Shown here piece by piece: positions 1 through 9,591 of a stretch of DNA of 64,000 nt (positions are counted from its first letter, which is position 1; each line of letters begins with the position of its first letter). The notes beneath the pieces were generated by a model that saw nothing but the letters and a program-made list of their open reading frames with translations, was not told the origin of the DNA and ran no database searches. The DNA comes from Rallus limicola (lineage: Eukaryota > Chordata > Aves > Gruiformes > Rallidae), in NCBI GenBank assembly GCA_022605955.1, contig JAKCOZ010000021.1:12010501-12074500 (forward strand), in the 5' to 3' direction. A program made the position numbers and the translations under genes.

Positions 1-58
1 GGGTGACCCTCCTTGAGCAGGTTGGACCTCCAGCAGTCCTGCTAATCTCAACTGTTCT
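1..58 (+). repeat. Probable 3' end of a CR1 LINE, cut by the window edge
   Basis: The first ~58 bases read like the terminal part of an avian CR1 element in sense orientation: a 'gagcaggttgga' stretch, then 'acctccag' and a 'ctcaactgttct' ending. The 5' part lies outside the window. The match is short and was judged by eye against the remembered CR1 tail, so this call is tentative. Confidence 0.5.
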
Positions 59-780
59 AAGCTTCAGTAACTCCTTGAAGCTCTAAGAACCTGTTACAAA
101 GGTAACTATCCAAACCCATCAAATCACAGCTCCTGTAACATGAACACACTTCCATGGAGCACTAGGTTAAAAACACAGCAGTAATGCCTGCCTTAGTGCT
201 ACCTTACCAACTAAGCACCAGCTTATCTGTAACAGGGAAAGAAAAGAGAGAGGGGTAATCAGAACCTCTGCAGCTCCCATGCAGGTACAGCGCTGGAATT
301 TCTACTCCTTCACCACCTCATTTCTACTCCTTCACCACCTCATTCCAGCTGGAGGTGGCAGCTCTCCCCGCGGTTGTTTCGGCTGCTTGCTCTGCTATGA
401 TTTCATCTGGACGCCCTGTATTGCAGGCAGCTATTATGACACATGCAGGAGGATAATGTATCATAACAACTTCAAGGCACACGTTGTCCGGTGAGTCAGA
501 CAGCAAGTAAACATGAGAGGCTGAAGCTACTGACAATAGGATGCTCAAGTGAGCAAGTGGATCTTTTAGATACTCTCTTTAGTTAAATACTGCTGCTCCT
601 AGTAAAATACTACTGCTCTGGTGGAATACATGGTCACTACACTTCAGAAAGGATGTTCTCCTCGACCCAAGCAGGTTGTTCTTTGAAATGAAACATTTAG
701 CCCACAAGCTTTTCTTTTTTTAAATACCACCTAACCCTTGAAATCACTGTGCCTTACTGGTAACCTACTCCCAGTCTGGG
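59..780. other. Flanking non-coding DNA left of the OSER1 CpG island
   Basis: No convincing exon is seen. The only structured element is a 22-bp direct tandem duplication at 299-342. Two short ORFs on opposite strands overlap at 279-548 without recognisable protein features. The region could belong to a divergent transcript starting in the adjacent CpG island. Confidence 0.5.
299..342 (+). repeat. 22-bp tandem duplication, two copies
   Basis: The unit starting tttctactccttcacc occurs twice, at 299-320 and 321-342, with no mismatch. This is a simple slippage or duplication product. Confidence 0.85.
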
Positions 781-959
781 ACTACATGTTACCGTGCTGC
801 CCTTCATGAACACTGATGCAGCAAACCCTCCAGCCGATGCAGAATTCACTCAGATCCCCCCTCCCTCGCCCTGAGATAATGAAACGTGCGCTTAAGCTCT
901 TTAGACACACCAGCCCCCAGAGAAACACGATCTCCCTGAAAACCAGCCCAAGTTTAACG

Positions 960-2320
960 GGGTGTCAGAAGCCCCGTGGAAGCTGGCGCTCTCTATCCAT
1001 CCCCGCTCCTCCCCAACGGCTCAGACCGCGAGCCCAGCTCGGGGCGCCCAGCCATCCTCCGCGGCGGCCCAACGCACCCACACCCGCGCCCGCCTCGGAA
1101 GACGGGCTCGCACAGGGATTACGGGCTCACAGGCGCCGCCGGCCCGCAGCAGCCCAGGAACGCAACGCCCCGAGCCGCTCCGCTGCCGTGGGGCGGCACA
1201 CGGGCGGAGGGACCACAGGTGACTCCCGGACAGCCCTCCAGGAGCTTCACGGGCTTTCACGCCTCGCGTCTTCGTCCACCCTCGGCCCCGGGGAGCCCCC
1301 AGGCCTGGCCGCCCCTGGCGCCGTGACACCCCGGTTCCGGGTGAAACCCAGCACAGGCGCTCGGCCCCGGCTCTCAGCGGGCGGCGGGGGTGACTCAGCA
1401 CAAGCCCGCGCCCCGCCGGGGCTCCCCCGGAGCTCTCTACCCCTGCGGGGGCACAGGCCCAGGGCCCCCGGGGGGGAAGTCCCCGTGTGGGAGGGCCCCG
1501 CCGGCACTCACCGCCGGGTGGGAACGGGGAAAGGGAAGGAAGAAGCCACCCGCACTCACTCACCGCGCCCGCAGACAGGCCCGTCCCGGCTCCCCGCCGC
1601 CTCCCGCCGGGCCGCGCCGCCCCGGTGACCCCTCTCCCTCCCGACGGAAGCAACGGCGGCCGGGCGGGGGCGTGGCCAGCGCGGCTCGCGCACGCGCCGT
1701 CGGCAGGGGCGGAGGCGCTGGCAGGCTGGGCGGGTGGAGCGTCCGCGCATGCGCTTCCGAGTGGGCGGCGACCTCACTTCCTGTTGTGTTCCGCGCCTCC
1801 CCGAGCGCGGGCCGGGTGTGGCGGTGAGTGGCGCTGCCGGGCCGGGCGCCGAGCGGGGCGGCCGGGGGAGGGCTGGGGACACCGGGGGGAGTCGCGACCT
1901 CGGGCTCGCCGCTGGGCAGACGGGAGAGGCCTCGCGGGAGCGGCGGCGGGGCGCGGGTGGCGCGAACCCCGCGAGGCGGAGCGTTGCGCTGCCGGGGCCT
2001 CGGGTCGCGGCGGCAGCGGGGCCCGGCCTCGGTCCCTTCGCCCTCGGTCCCTTCGCGCTCGCTGGTGCCAGGGACCGCCGGGGCCCCGCTGCCGCCGCGG
2101 AGTCAGTTCCCAGGTCCAGCCGGAGCTGCGCCCCTGACAGAACGCGCGCCGCCTGCCCGCCCACCCGGCGGGACAATGGGCGCTGTGTTGGTTTTGACCC
2201 AGGCTGTGCCTGTCGTGAGATGCGCGGGGCAGGCCCGGTCAGGCAGCAGGGAGCTCGTGGGGGTCGCCCACGGAGGAACGAGCTCCCGTTCTTCGTGCCC
2301 TTCTCCCCTCTGTACCCCCC
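960..2320. promoter_or_regulatory. CpG island with OSER1 promoter
   Basis: The segment is very GC- and CpG-rich compared with both flanks. Near its right part sit a perfect NRF1 palindrome GCGCATGCGC (1745-1754), a GC-rich gggcgg element (about 1763) and an ETS motif CACTTCCTG (1775-1783). These lie just before a GT donor at 1824 that ends the inferred untranslated first exon of OSER1. This is the signature of a TATA-less housekeeping promoter. Two consensus minus-strand splice donors (exon ends at 1564 and 1512) suggest that it also fires divergently. Confidence 0.75.
1785..1823 (+). other. OSER1: OSER1 exon 1, untranslated (inferred)
   Basis: The 3' edge is set by a strong donor (gcg|gtgagt) at 1824. 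The transcription start is not visible directly; it is placed just after the NRF1 and ETS motifs, so the left edge is approximate. Intron 1 (1824-2383, 560 bp) ends at the acceptor tttgccgcag before exon 2. Confidence 0.5.
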
Positions 2321-2383
2321 AGCTGCCTCTGCTCTGGCCTCCACATCAAATCCTAACTGTGGTGTTTACTCTGTTTGCCGCAG

Positions 2384-2485
2384 TTGGTTACACGCTGAGG
2401 GCCCCTCAATGGACTTGGAAGCTAAAGATGAAGAGGAGGAGAGTCTGCAAACAGCTTTCAAAAAGCTGAGAGTGGACGCGGCAGG
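2384..2485 (+). CDS. OSER1: OSER1 exon 2 (start codon exon)
   Basis: The acceptor is ...gccgcag|ttgg and the donor gg|gtaagc. The ATG is at 2409, preceded by 25 nt of 5'UTR without an upstream ATG. It encodes residues 1-25 and two bases of Gly26 (phase 2). Confidence 0.93.
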
Positions 2486-4917
2486 GTAAGCGAGTCACGG
2501 GAAGGACTCTGTGATTTGACAGTTTCTCACTGTGGGACTTGGGTTTGGTTGTGTAAGCAAATGCCACTGGTTGGTGAAAGGTTTCCTGCTGTCCATGAGG
2601 AGGCAGCTGCATCGCTTCCCAGGAAATGCAGTTGTCATAACATCTAATAGGCAGAGCTGTACTTTATTAGGGACTGGTTTTGATGTAGCATCTAACTGAA
2701 ATTACACGGTGACTGTAAGAAAATGTGAAGTGAGCCACCTGTTAACTGCCCATGTCACCTCATGTGATACATGTTTGTCCATTCATGTAGCTGCTGGTGT
2801 TTACATGATCACGTTTTGCAGACATGTTTTGAACAGCTAAAGTCTTGTGACAAATTCATTAAGAGCAACTTTAGGCAGGGTGCTTGGGCTCTTCTGCTAG
2901 AATTTCAGCCTCATTTATTGAAGTCCTGTGTTCCAGAGCACACGGAAACACATAGAGATTCATGTGCTGAGGCATTTACATTTGTTGTCTGGACCTCCAG
3001 GGCCAGATGGGGTTTTATCTGAGAAATTTAATGAAAAATTAGCAATATGTCCTTGTGTGCTGTCCTCATCCATGTCTCCACCAACTCCTCAGACTTCTGC
3101 TGCTGTGGGTCCCTGACTTTGCATTTTAGACGAGTTGGAGTCTATCTTTAACAACCATTGTCTGACAAGAACATTTGGAGCCTGAGTTTACATGCCTTTA
3201 ACGTGTCGTTCTGGTACAAATAGGGCATGACATCAGCCTCTGGGCATTTTGGCCTCCTTTCATTTCATCTCACCTATCTTTAGACACTTGACTGAGGTCA
3301 GTGCTGTAAGAGTGGCTGGATAGATCCCTGTTTCTAACCACTGACTGTAGACAAAGTCAAGGCCACAGACTTAAACATCATAGTGAAGCCTCTGAAGGGA
3401 ATAGGCTGGATCTTGCCCTCTGAAGCAGCCTGTTCAGGCACTGCTGTAACGTGGCATTTCCCTCTTCACTCAGATGTACTGCGGCTCTGTCTGTGGGCGA
3501 CGGGGCAATTCCCAGAACACCAAGAGCAGCCGTGGATGGAGCCAAGCAACAGGCTGTCTGCTCAAAGGAAGCGTGGCATGGGTAAAGCTTATCGTTCACT
3601 GCACCTTGCCTGTGTTTCTCCTGTGAGGCATTTAACACTTGCATGCTGTTTCCAGTGAAATTTGTTAATTAGTTGCTTCAGTGTATCTTTTCTCTCCTTT
3701 CTGTTACAAAACTATACCATAGCTGATTGCTATGATGCTTTTTAAGAGGCTTTCATCAAAGATGTCAATATTGCCTCTTAGAGAGGGTACCTAAAACTAT
3801 CTTCCACTGATTTTCCTCAGAAGTCCTTTTCTTCAAGTCTTACACCTCTGTAACCCCCTCTCATCTCTTTCTTGGGTGATTCTATTTCTGTATTGAAGCA
3901 CCTGGATCCTCACTGCAGTTCTGCCAGCAGCTCTAACTGATACTCAAGTTCTGCACCACAGTTCAGTTTAGAATGACAAAGTTTCATTTGATTTACAGAA
4001 AAGATTTAGGAGGGAAGTACCTTCAAGTAAGGGCTGTTTGTATGTGGCCTTCCTTTGGGGGACCTCCAGTTTGTTCACTCATCCACTGCTCTGTCAGAGT
4101 GTGACCAGTCACCTGCTTTTTCTAAGTGGGGGGAAAAAAATCTAAAATATTTTGGGCCACATTTTAGAGCTTATTGAGCTGTGGTGTAGATTGTGGAGTT
4201 ACCTACTTTGCTCACCTGTTATAACCCTGCAGGTGTGTGAGAAAACCTTCCAGAGGATCCACAAGAGTCCCACGTCGCAGACGCTCCAAGTCTCCCGTCC
4301 TGCATCCTCCCAAGTTTACATATTGCAATATTAAAGCCACCAGCCAGCTGAAACACAAAACCCAGTCAGACACCCCTAAGAGCAACATCACTCCAGACAT
4401 TTTTGTTCCAGCAGAGCCCGGTACGAAGGACAGGCACGATTCTCACTTTGAGGTCAGCGATGACAGAACTGAACCTTTGGAAGCTTTCACCGCCAAAGAG
4501 CCTTTGGAAAAATCAAGAGGGAATTGCCCTGCTCTCTCCTCATCCTTTGAAACTAGCTTGCATTCTAACCAAACCTCAGATTTCCAGTCCTTATCCATGC
4601 TTAGCAACGGCAAGCAGTGCCCTTGTACGGACAAGAAATGCCAGTGCAAGCAGTGGAGAACCATGGAGGTGTACTCCTTCTCTGGCCTGCGGAGCGTCCT
4701 GTCCGAGTGTGAGAAGGCAGTCCTGGGAGCCCACGCCCAGTCCCTTCAAAATAGGTCCCCGTGTGGGACAGCTTCGTCAGGTTCTCCTAGGTCTTGTTCT
4801 GAGCAAGCTCGAGCCTTTGTGGATGACGTGACTATTGAAGATCTTTCAGGGTACATGGAGTACTACCTGTATATCCCCAAGAAGATGTCTCACATGGCAG
4901 AAATGATGTACACCTGA
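2409..4917 (+). CDS. OSER1: OSER1, oxidative stress responsive serine-rich protein 1 (3 coding exons)
   Basis: The coding sequence is join(2409-2485, 3474-3581, 4233-4917), 870 nt, 289 aa; human OSER1 is recalled as 292 aa. The N-terminus MDLEAKDEEEESLQTAFKKL and the invariant C-terminal block (SGYMEYYLYIPKKMSHM, about residues 266-282) identify the family. In between are a basic RRRRSKSP stretch at residues 76-83, an LHPPKF motif, serine-rich low-complexity sequence, a cysteine cluster CPCTDKKCQC at 191-200, and the SCSEQARAFVDDV block starting near 249. The protein has no enzymatic domain; the family is described as an oxidative-stress-induced, FOXO-linked factor of unclear biochemical role. 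The middle of the protein is divergent while both ends are strongly conserved. The gene lies in the same orientation as GDAP1L1 downstream. A canonical poly(A) signal follows at 5047. Confidence 0.96.
3474..3581 (+). CDS. OSER1: OSER1 exon 3
   Basis: The acceptor is cttcactcag and the donor gg|gtaaag. This 108-nt exon encodes residues 26-61 in a frame ending KEAWH. It aligns with the remembered human segment (ALSVGEG... to ...SKDSWHG), sharing ALSVG and the SK-[ED]-[AS]-WHG end. Confidence 0.92.
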
Positions 4918-5069
4918 CTGAAAGCAACAGCAAATCCTGAATCAAGAGTGTGTGGTAACAGTTGGGTTAAACACCTTGTCAGTGCCATGTTTTCACTGTT
5001 GTGTGTTTGATCAAATGTTTCTTTGCCTCATACAGTTTAGTTTTCTAATAAAATGAAAAATGGAAGATA
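4233..5069 (+). CDS. OSER1: OSER1 exon 4 (terminal; CDS 4233-4917, then 3'UTR)
   Basis: The acceptor is ataaccctgcag. It encodes residues 62-289 and the TGA at 4915-4917. The 3'UTR is short, about 150 nt, ending shortly after the AATAAA at 5047-5052. The exact cleavage position is inferred. Confidence 0.9.
5047..5052 (+). terminator. OSER1: Poly(A) signal of OSER1
   Basis: Canonical AATAAA, 130 nt after the stop codon. This is the first such hexamer downstream of the stop. Confidence 0.8.
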
Positions 5070-8000
5070 GTTTCCAAGCTTAGTTCTAAAACAAATGCAC
5101 TAAAGTCTCTGAATACCTTAACAAAAGCACTGTAGATAAATTACCTCCCTCTGTTTTTTGGTTTGTGCTGTGGATATTCAAGCTCTGGAGGCTGTTTTCA
5201 CTGTGTTTTGAGGGGACAAAAAAAAAAAGAAGCAGCCTTTAAGTTTTGTTCTGAAGTTTTGCAGTGTTTGGAAGGTTCATTCTTAAGGTGTCCCATTCTT
5301 AGAGAAATGTTTCACAGCTACAGCTCTGTCGTGCTGGAGAGAGAAGAATGAGAAGGCATTCAGTATTTTATTAGTGTTTTCCTTCAACACTATCTGGCTT
5401 CTTTTTAGCTAGATCAAATCATGAATGCTTTCTCCTCAGATTTGTTGGGAGGCCCAGGGTGGGTGCTTGGACCCTTTCATAATCTAACTAGCTCCACCCC
5501 TTAAGCAGTTCTATTTTTCTGCAGATAAGTGAAGCTCTTAGAAGCAAAAATATATTTTGTTATTTGTGCTTTACAGATGGGATAGTTTAGGGGTGAGTGA
5601 CACAGGCTCAGGTGTTTTGGCCAGGCTGTCTCAGAAGATTGTAGAGCCACCTATACAGATTATTTCCAAGTATGTTTGATACACAAAGCAGCGTGGAAAG
5701 AGGTTGAAGAAGTGTGTATCATACCAGCTTTGTAGTATAGAGCTATAACATTCTTTCTGGTTGGAAATACTGCAATAAATTTTGTTGCTGAGACTTGCAT
5801 TAATAAACATTTGTCAAAACCCAGCAAATTAAAGCCTGAATATTTTGACTTACCTCTTGAAAAACACAAGTCTGCTTTCAGTGTCACATGCTAAACAACT
5901 GTGTTGGAGTAAAATACTGTGGTTTTTTACTTACACACTTAAGAACTAGTGAACAGCAGGGCAAGAAGTCACAAGCAGTCATATAAAAATAGATTAGAGC
6001 AGATGTAGACAGTTGGCCTTGTATTTTGTGCTAGGAAGGGCTCACACATGGTTGTTGCTGGCTGTAGTTTCTTTAACCATCCCTAAAATTTACACTCAAT
6101 CCAGGAAGTTCAGGTTTAAAGTTCAAATAAATCTAAGTAAGTTAGCTTAAGAACACAACTAAAACTGTTTTGCTATTAAGGCTCATACAGTTATTTAGCA
6201 TGTGATACTGGCTCATACTCTCAAATTTAACTGACTTCTAAATTTTCTCAGATTCACTGACCCCTTCACCTTCCTCTTCCAGCGCTGTCCGTTGTACCCA
6301 CATGAAGTTGTGGTTGTGCTTGCTTCTCCCTCCTCCCTTTGGTAGATCTGGTATAAAGTGTACTTGGCTTTTAAACCTAAGTATTTAGTGCTGGTTCTCT
6401 GCTGCTGTTCTCAGAGGCTGTATCTGCTTCAAGACAGGTGGTGAAGGGAAGGAAGGCAAGGGGGAGAACAAGAGGTTAACTCTGCTTTTGTATTCTACTG
6501 ACATTCACATGGTTCAAACCATCCCATTTTAGGGAAGTTACTAGCTCAGGGAGAGGACCTGATCCCAAACCTACCTGCCCAGTTCAGCTCACCTGCTTCC
6601 CTCCCCTGACAGCTCAGCATCTCCTGCTTGCTGCCTGCCTGCAACCTCAGGCTTTGCCTCAAGGGCATCTTCTGTGGGGAGCCTGCAGACCACCCTGTGC
6701 TTGACTAGCCAGCATCAGGGCTCAGCCTCAGAGGTGGCTGGATACAAGCAGAGCAGAGCTCAGCCCAGCCTTGCTGCCTCAGCCAGCTACTGACAGCCTG
6801 GGGAGGTTTTTCCGTCTGGGGATGCTCTAGGACGTGCTCACAGTCAATCTACAGAAGAGTATGTCTGAAGTAGAGCACTGGTGGGCTTTTGCAGGACTTT
6901 CCTCACATCAGATCCCAACACTCTACTCCATATCTCAGCAGAGCCCAAGTGGTTTGCTTGGTTTGTTTTCCCCTCACCCCAGCACTTCACAAGTTCCTTG
7001 CCTGTCTGGTTTCAGGACTAGTTCAACCAAAGCAGGATGCAGAAGGGCACCCAGGATCAATGACATTTAATTCTCACCTTACAGAAGGCAAATTGAGCCC
7101 AGCTGAACTTTACATGGGCAGATGTTGAATCAGGCTGCCAGGGGGAGGAAAAAAAGATATCATTAGAAAAAATACAATCAATGGAGCTGATTTTACAGTC
7201 TGATTTCCACCCACTCCTCCTTAAAAAGGTAAGGTGGATCTGTGCCTGCAAAGCCCATGACCAAGCTCAGCTGCCTGCTCTCTGTAATGTCTGTTTGAGA
7301 TGAGACACTTCCAAACAGCCAGCACCTGCAATCCACCCCGATGGCACCTTCTCCAGGGCTCCACTGCTGCCAGCACACCTCACCACACAGCCACATCCCC
7401 CTAACCTGGGGCAGCCCAGCATCCAGCCTTTTGGTGGGCAGGGAGCCTGAGGACAAGAGGTGGGGGGGGGATGATCTCAAGGTCACATAAGGTCAGGGCA
7501 GCTCTAAAGGCGGCTGGCACCAATCCTGCCCTGCAAGCCTCGGTCACTTCAGCAAGCCGAGACCCAGCTAAATAAAGAAGTGGCTCCAGAGGCACCACGT
7601 ACTGCAGCCTGTTATTTGTTATTCCCAGCATCGCATCAGGGATTCATCACAGAACATGCCACTAGATGGGGCTTTCTGGACACAAATCCACAGGAGAACC
7701 GCTGCTGCTTGGCCAACTGGTTTCCTAAACCCGAAGGTGAAGGGAGCCCCAGAAAGTGCTTCCTGGGTGATGAGGGCTCTCCTGCGCAGAGCAGCTGGGA
7801 GAGGAGGCTGCAGAGCAGAGGGCAGGGCGGCACCAGTCCTTCCTTCAAAGCCCAGTTAGCTCCAACCTTGCAGCAGTGGAGGCCACTGCCCTGACTTTGC
7901 CATCCGAAAGCAGAGACCAAGAAAGAGCCTTTCCCCATGGGCATCCCCAAGACAAGCTTGGGAAGTCCTGGGCTGGCAGGGAGCTGTTTTGGGGGCTGTT

Positions 8001-9100
8001 GCCTACAGGGGAGAAGGGAGGGAGGAAGCAGGGCAGGGCATATCACTTCCCAGCCTCACCCCTCTGCCATCACACTCCCGCACACCCCCAGGAGCATCAC
8101 AGCACCAATAGATTCATTTTCACATCCCAGTATGCAGAAGATTGCTGCTTTCACTCTGCTCACAGGGCTGGGTTTGGCCCCACTCCCTCCCAGTACTCTT
8201 TGGGAAAGCATGCCTCAGTTTCCCCACTTGAACCAGCTCTCCCAAACCTTCCCCTTTCTCTCCATGCCTGGGGTAACTTCACCAACTTCCATGTGGGCAG
8301 AGGTGGAAGTAACACATGGAGACTCAGTATTCACACCCAGAGCCCATTTGCAGCCCTGAGATGTGAGCTGCCCTCCTGTGCCTGCAGACTCCCATCCTCC
8401 ATCCTCTCCAAAGCCTGCTCCTGCAACCTCCATAACCAGGCTGGTTTTACACACCATCCCCCGGCACTGGCATCTAGTCCCACGTGTGGGAGGTTATCTC
8501 CAGGCTGCCAGATTGCTGGAGATGGAGCGTGACATGACACTTGGCTTTAAAACAGGCCCAGATATCCAGGTTGCCGTGCCCAGAAAGGTGTCAGCTGCCT
8601 GCGCACCCCTGGGTGATGCTCATAGTACCCGGCAAGCAGCAGCTCCAGAAGCCCCAGTGCTCTCCAGACAGCAGAAACAAGACCAGTTTGTGATTGTGCC
8701 ACACCATGCTAATTTGGAAATGCCCCCCAACTGCGCCTGCGCTGGTGCAGGAGGGCTTATCTGGTATGGCCAGGCACCCTAGGGCTCCGGTACACAGCAA
8801 GGGCTCCTGGGCTCTACCCTGGTGCAGGCAACATCACACCTATTAGGCAGTCATTAACCTGCACTCTCCAAAAAAACCCACAACCACCAAGCAAATCACT
8901 GAATACCTTTAAAGAGCCATTACTGCTGCTTTCCATGCGGGTCGCAAGACAGACGAGACACCTGCTAGGCGTTTGAAAGCCAGTATCCATCAATGTAGCT
9001 GTTTAGGACGCATCTGCCTTATGTAAATCAGTCCCAAAATCTCAATCTCTGCTGCAAAATATTCCTCAGGAGCTGCAGGGGTTGGAGCTGCCCTGGATTG
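5070..9100. other. OSER1-GDAP1L1 intergenic region
   Basis: About 4 kb between the OSER1 poly(A) signal and the GDAP1L1 first exon. The left half is AT-rich, the right half (from about 6.5 kb) GC-richer. No exon with protein similarity is seen, and overlapping ORFs on both strands at 7.2-8.8 kb have no recognisable content. A compact AT-rich stretch at about 8,990-9,045 contains an octamer-like atgtaaat and could be regulatory. Confidence 0.5.
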
Positions 9101-9107
9101 CCGAGCT

Positions 9108-9109
9108 GG

Positions 9110-9140
<31 letters not shown>
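9108..9140 (+). repeat. (GGCA)n microsatellite
   Basis: Eight uninterrupted copies of a GGCA/GCAG tetranucleotide, about 270 bp upstream of the GDAP1L1 start codon, within its presumed promoter or 5'UTR. Confidence 0.9.
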
Positions 9141-9411
9141 CAGGAGCCTCTGCTGCCCACTCACCTACGGAAGGGATGCCTGCACATTTCCGTGGGAGCC
9201 CCACCACGAGCGGGGTCGGGCTGCGATTTCACCCACCTCGCTGTCATCATCTTCTCCTGTGACCCCCCCCTGTGCCCACCGCCCTGCGCTGCCCACCCTA
9301 ACTAGGGAGATGGAGCTGCCCCGGGAGTGATGCTGCTGGCAGGAGCCCATGTGATGCTGGGCTAGCGCTGCTCGCTCCCTCATCCCTCTCCCCGCTCACT
9401 CACAGGCTGTC

Positions 9412-9591
9412 ATGGCGACTCCCAATAATGTTACTCCCACCAACTGCAGCTGGTGGCCCATCTCAGCGCTGGAGAACGACGCAGGGAAATCCACGGAGGG
9501 GGAGGAAAACCAGGACCCGACAGACCCCGCTCTCAAATCCCAGGACAGACTGGTTTTGTACCACTGGACTCAGTCCTTCAGCTCACAAAAG
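9412..9591 (+). CDS. GDAP1L1: GDAP1L1 coding exon 1
   Basis: Encodes residues 1-60 (MATPNN... to ...SFSSQK), phase 0, donor aag|gtaac. The start is supported by the conserved MATPNN-(V/L)-TPTNCSWWPISALE beginning. The upstream exon boundary is not determined. Confidence 0.94.

Noticed and set aside
816..2489. Long overlapping ORFs on both strands (up to about 270 aa) in the CpG island
   Set aside because: GC-rich sequence has few stop codons. The translations are Pro/Arg/Gly/Ala low complexity in several frames at once, with no domain. They are explained by the OSER1 promoter island.
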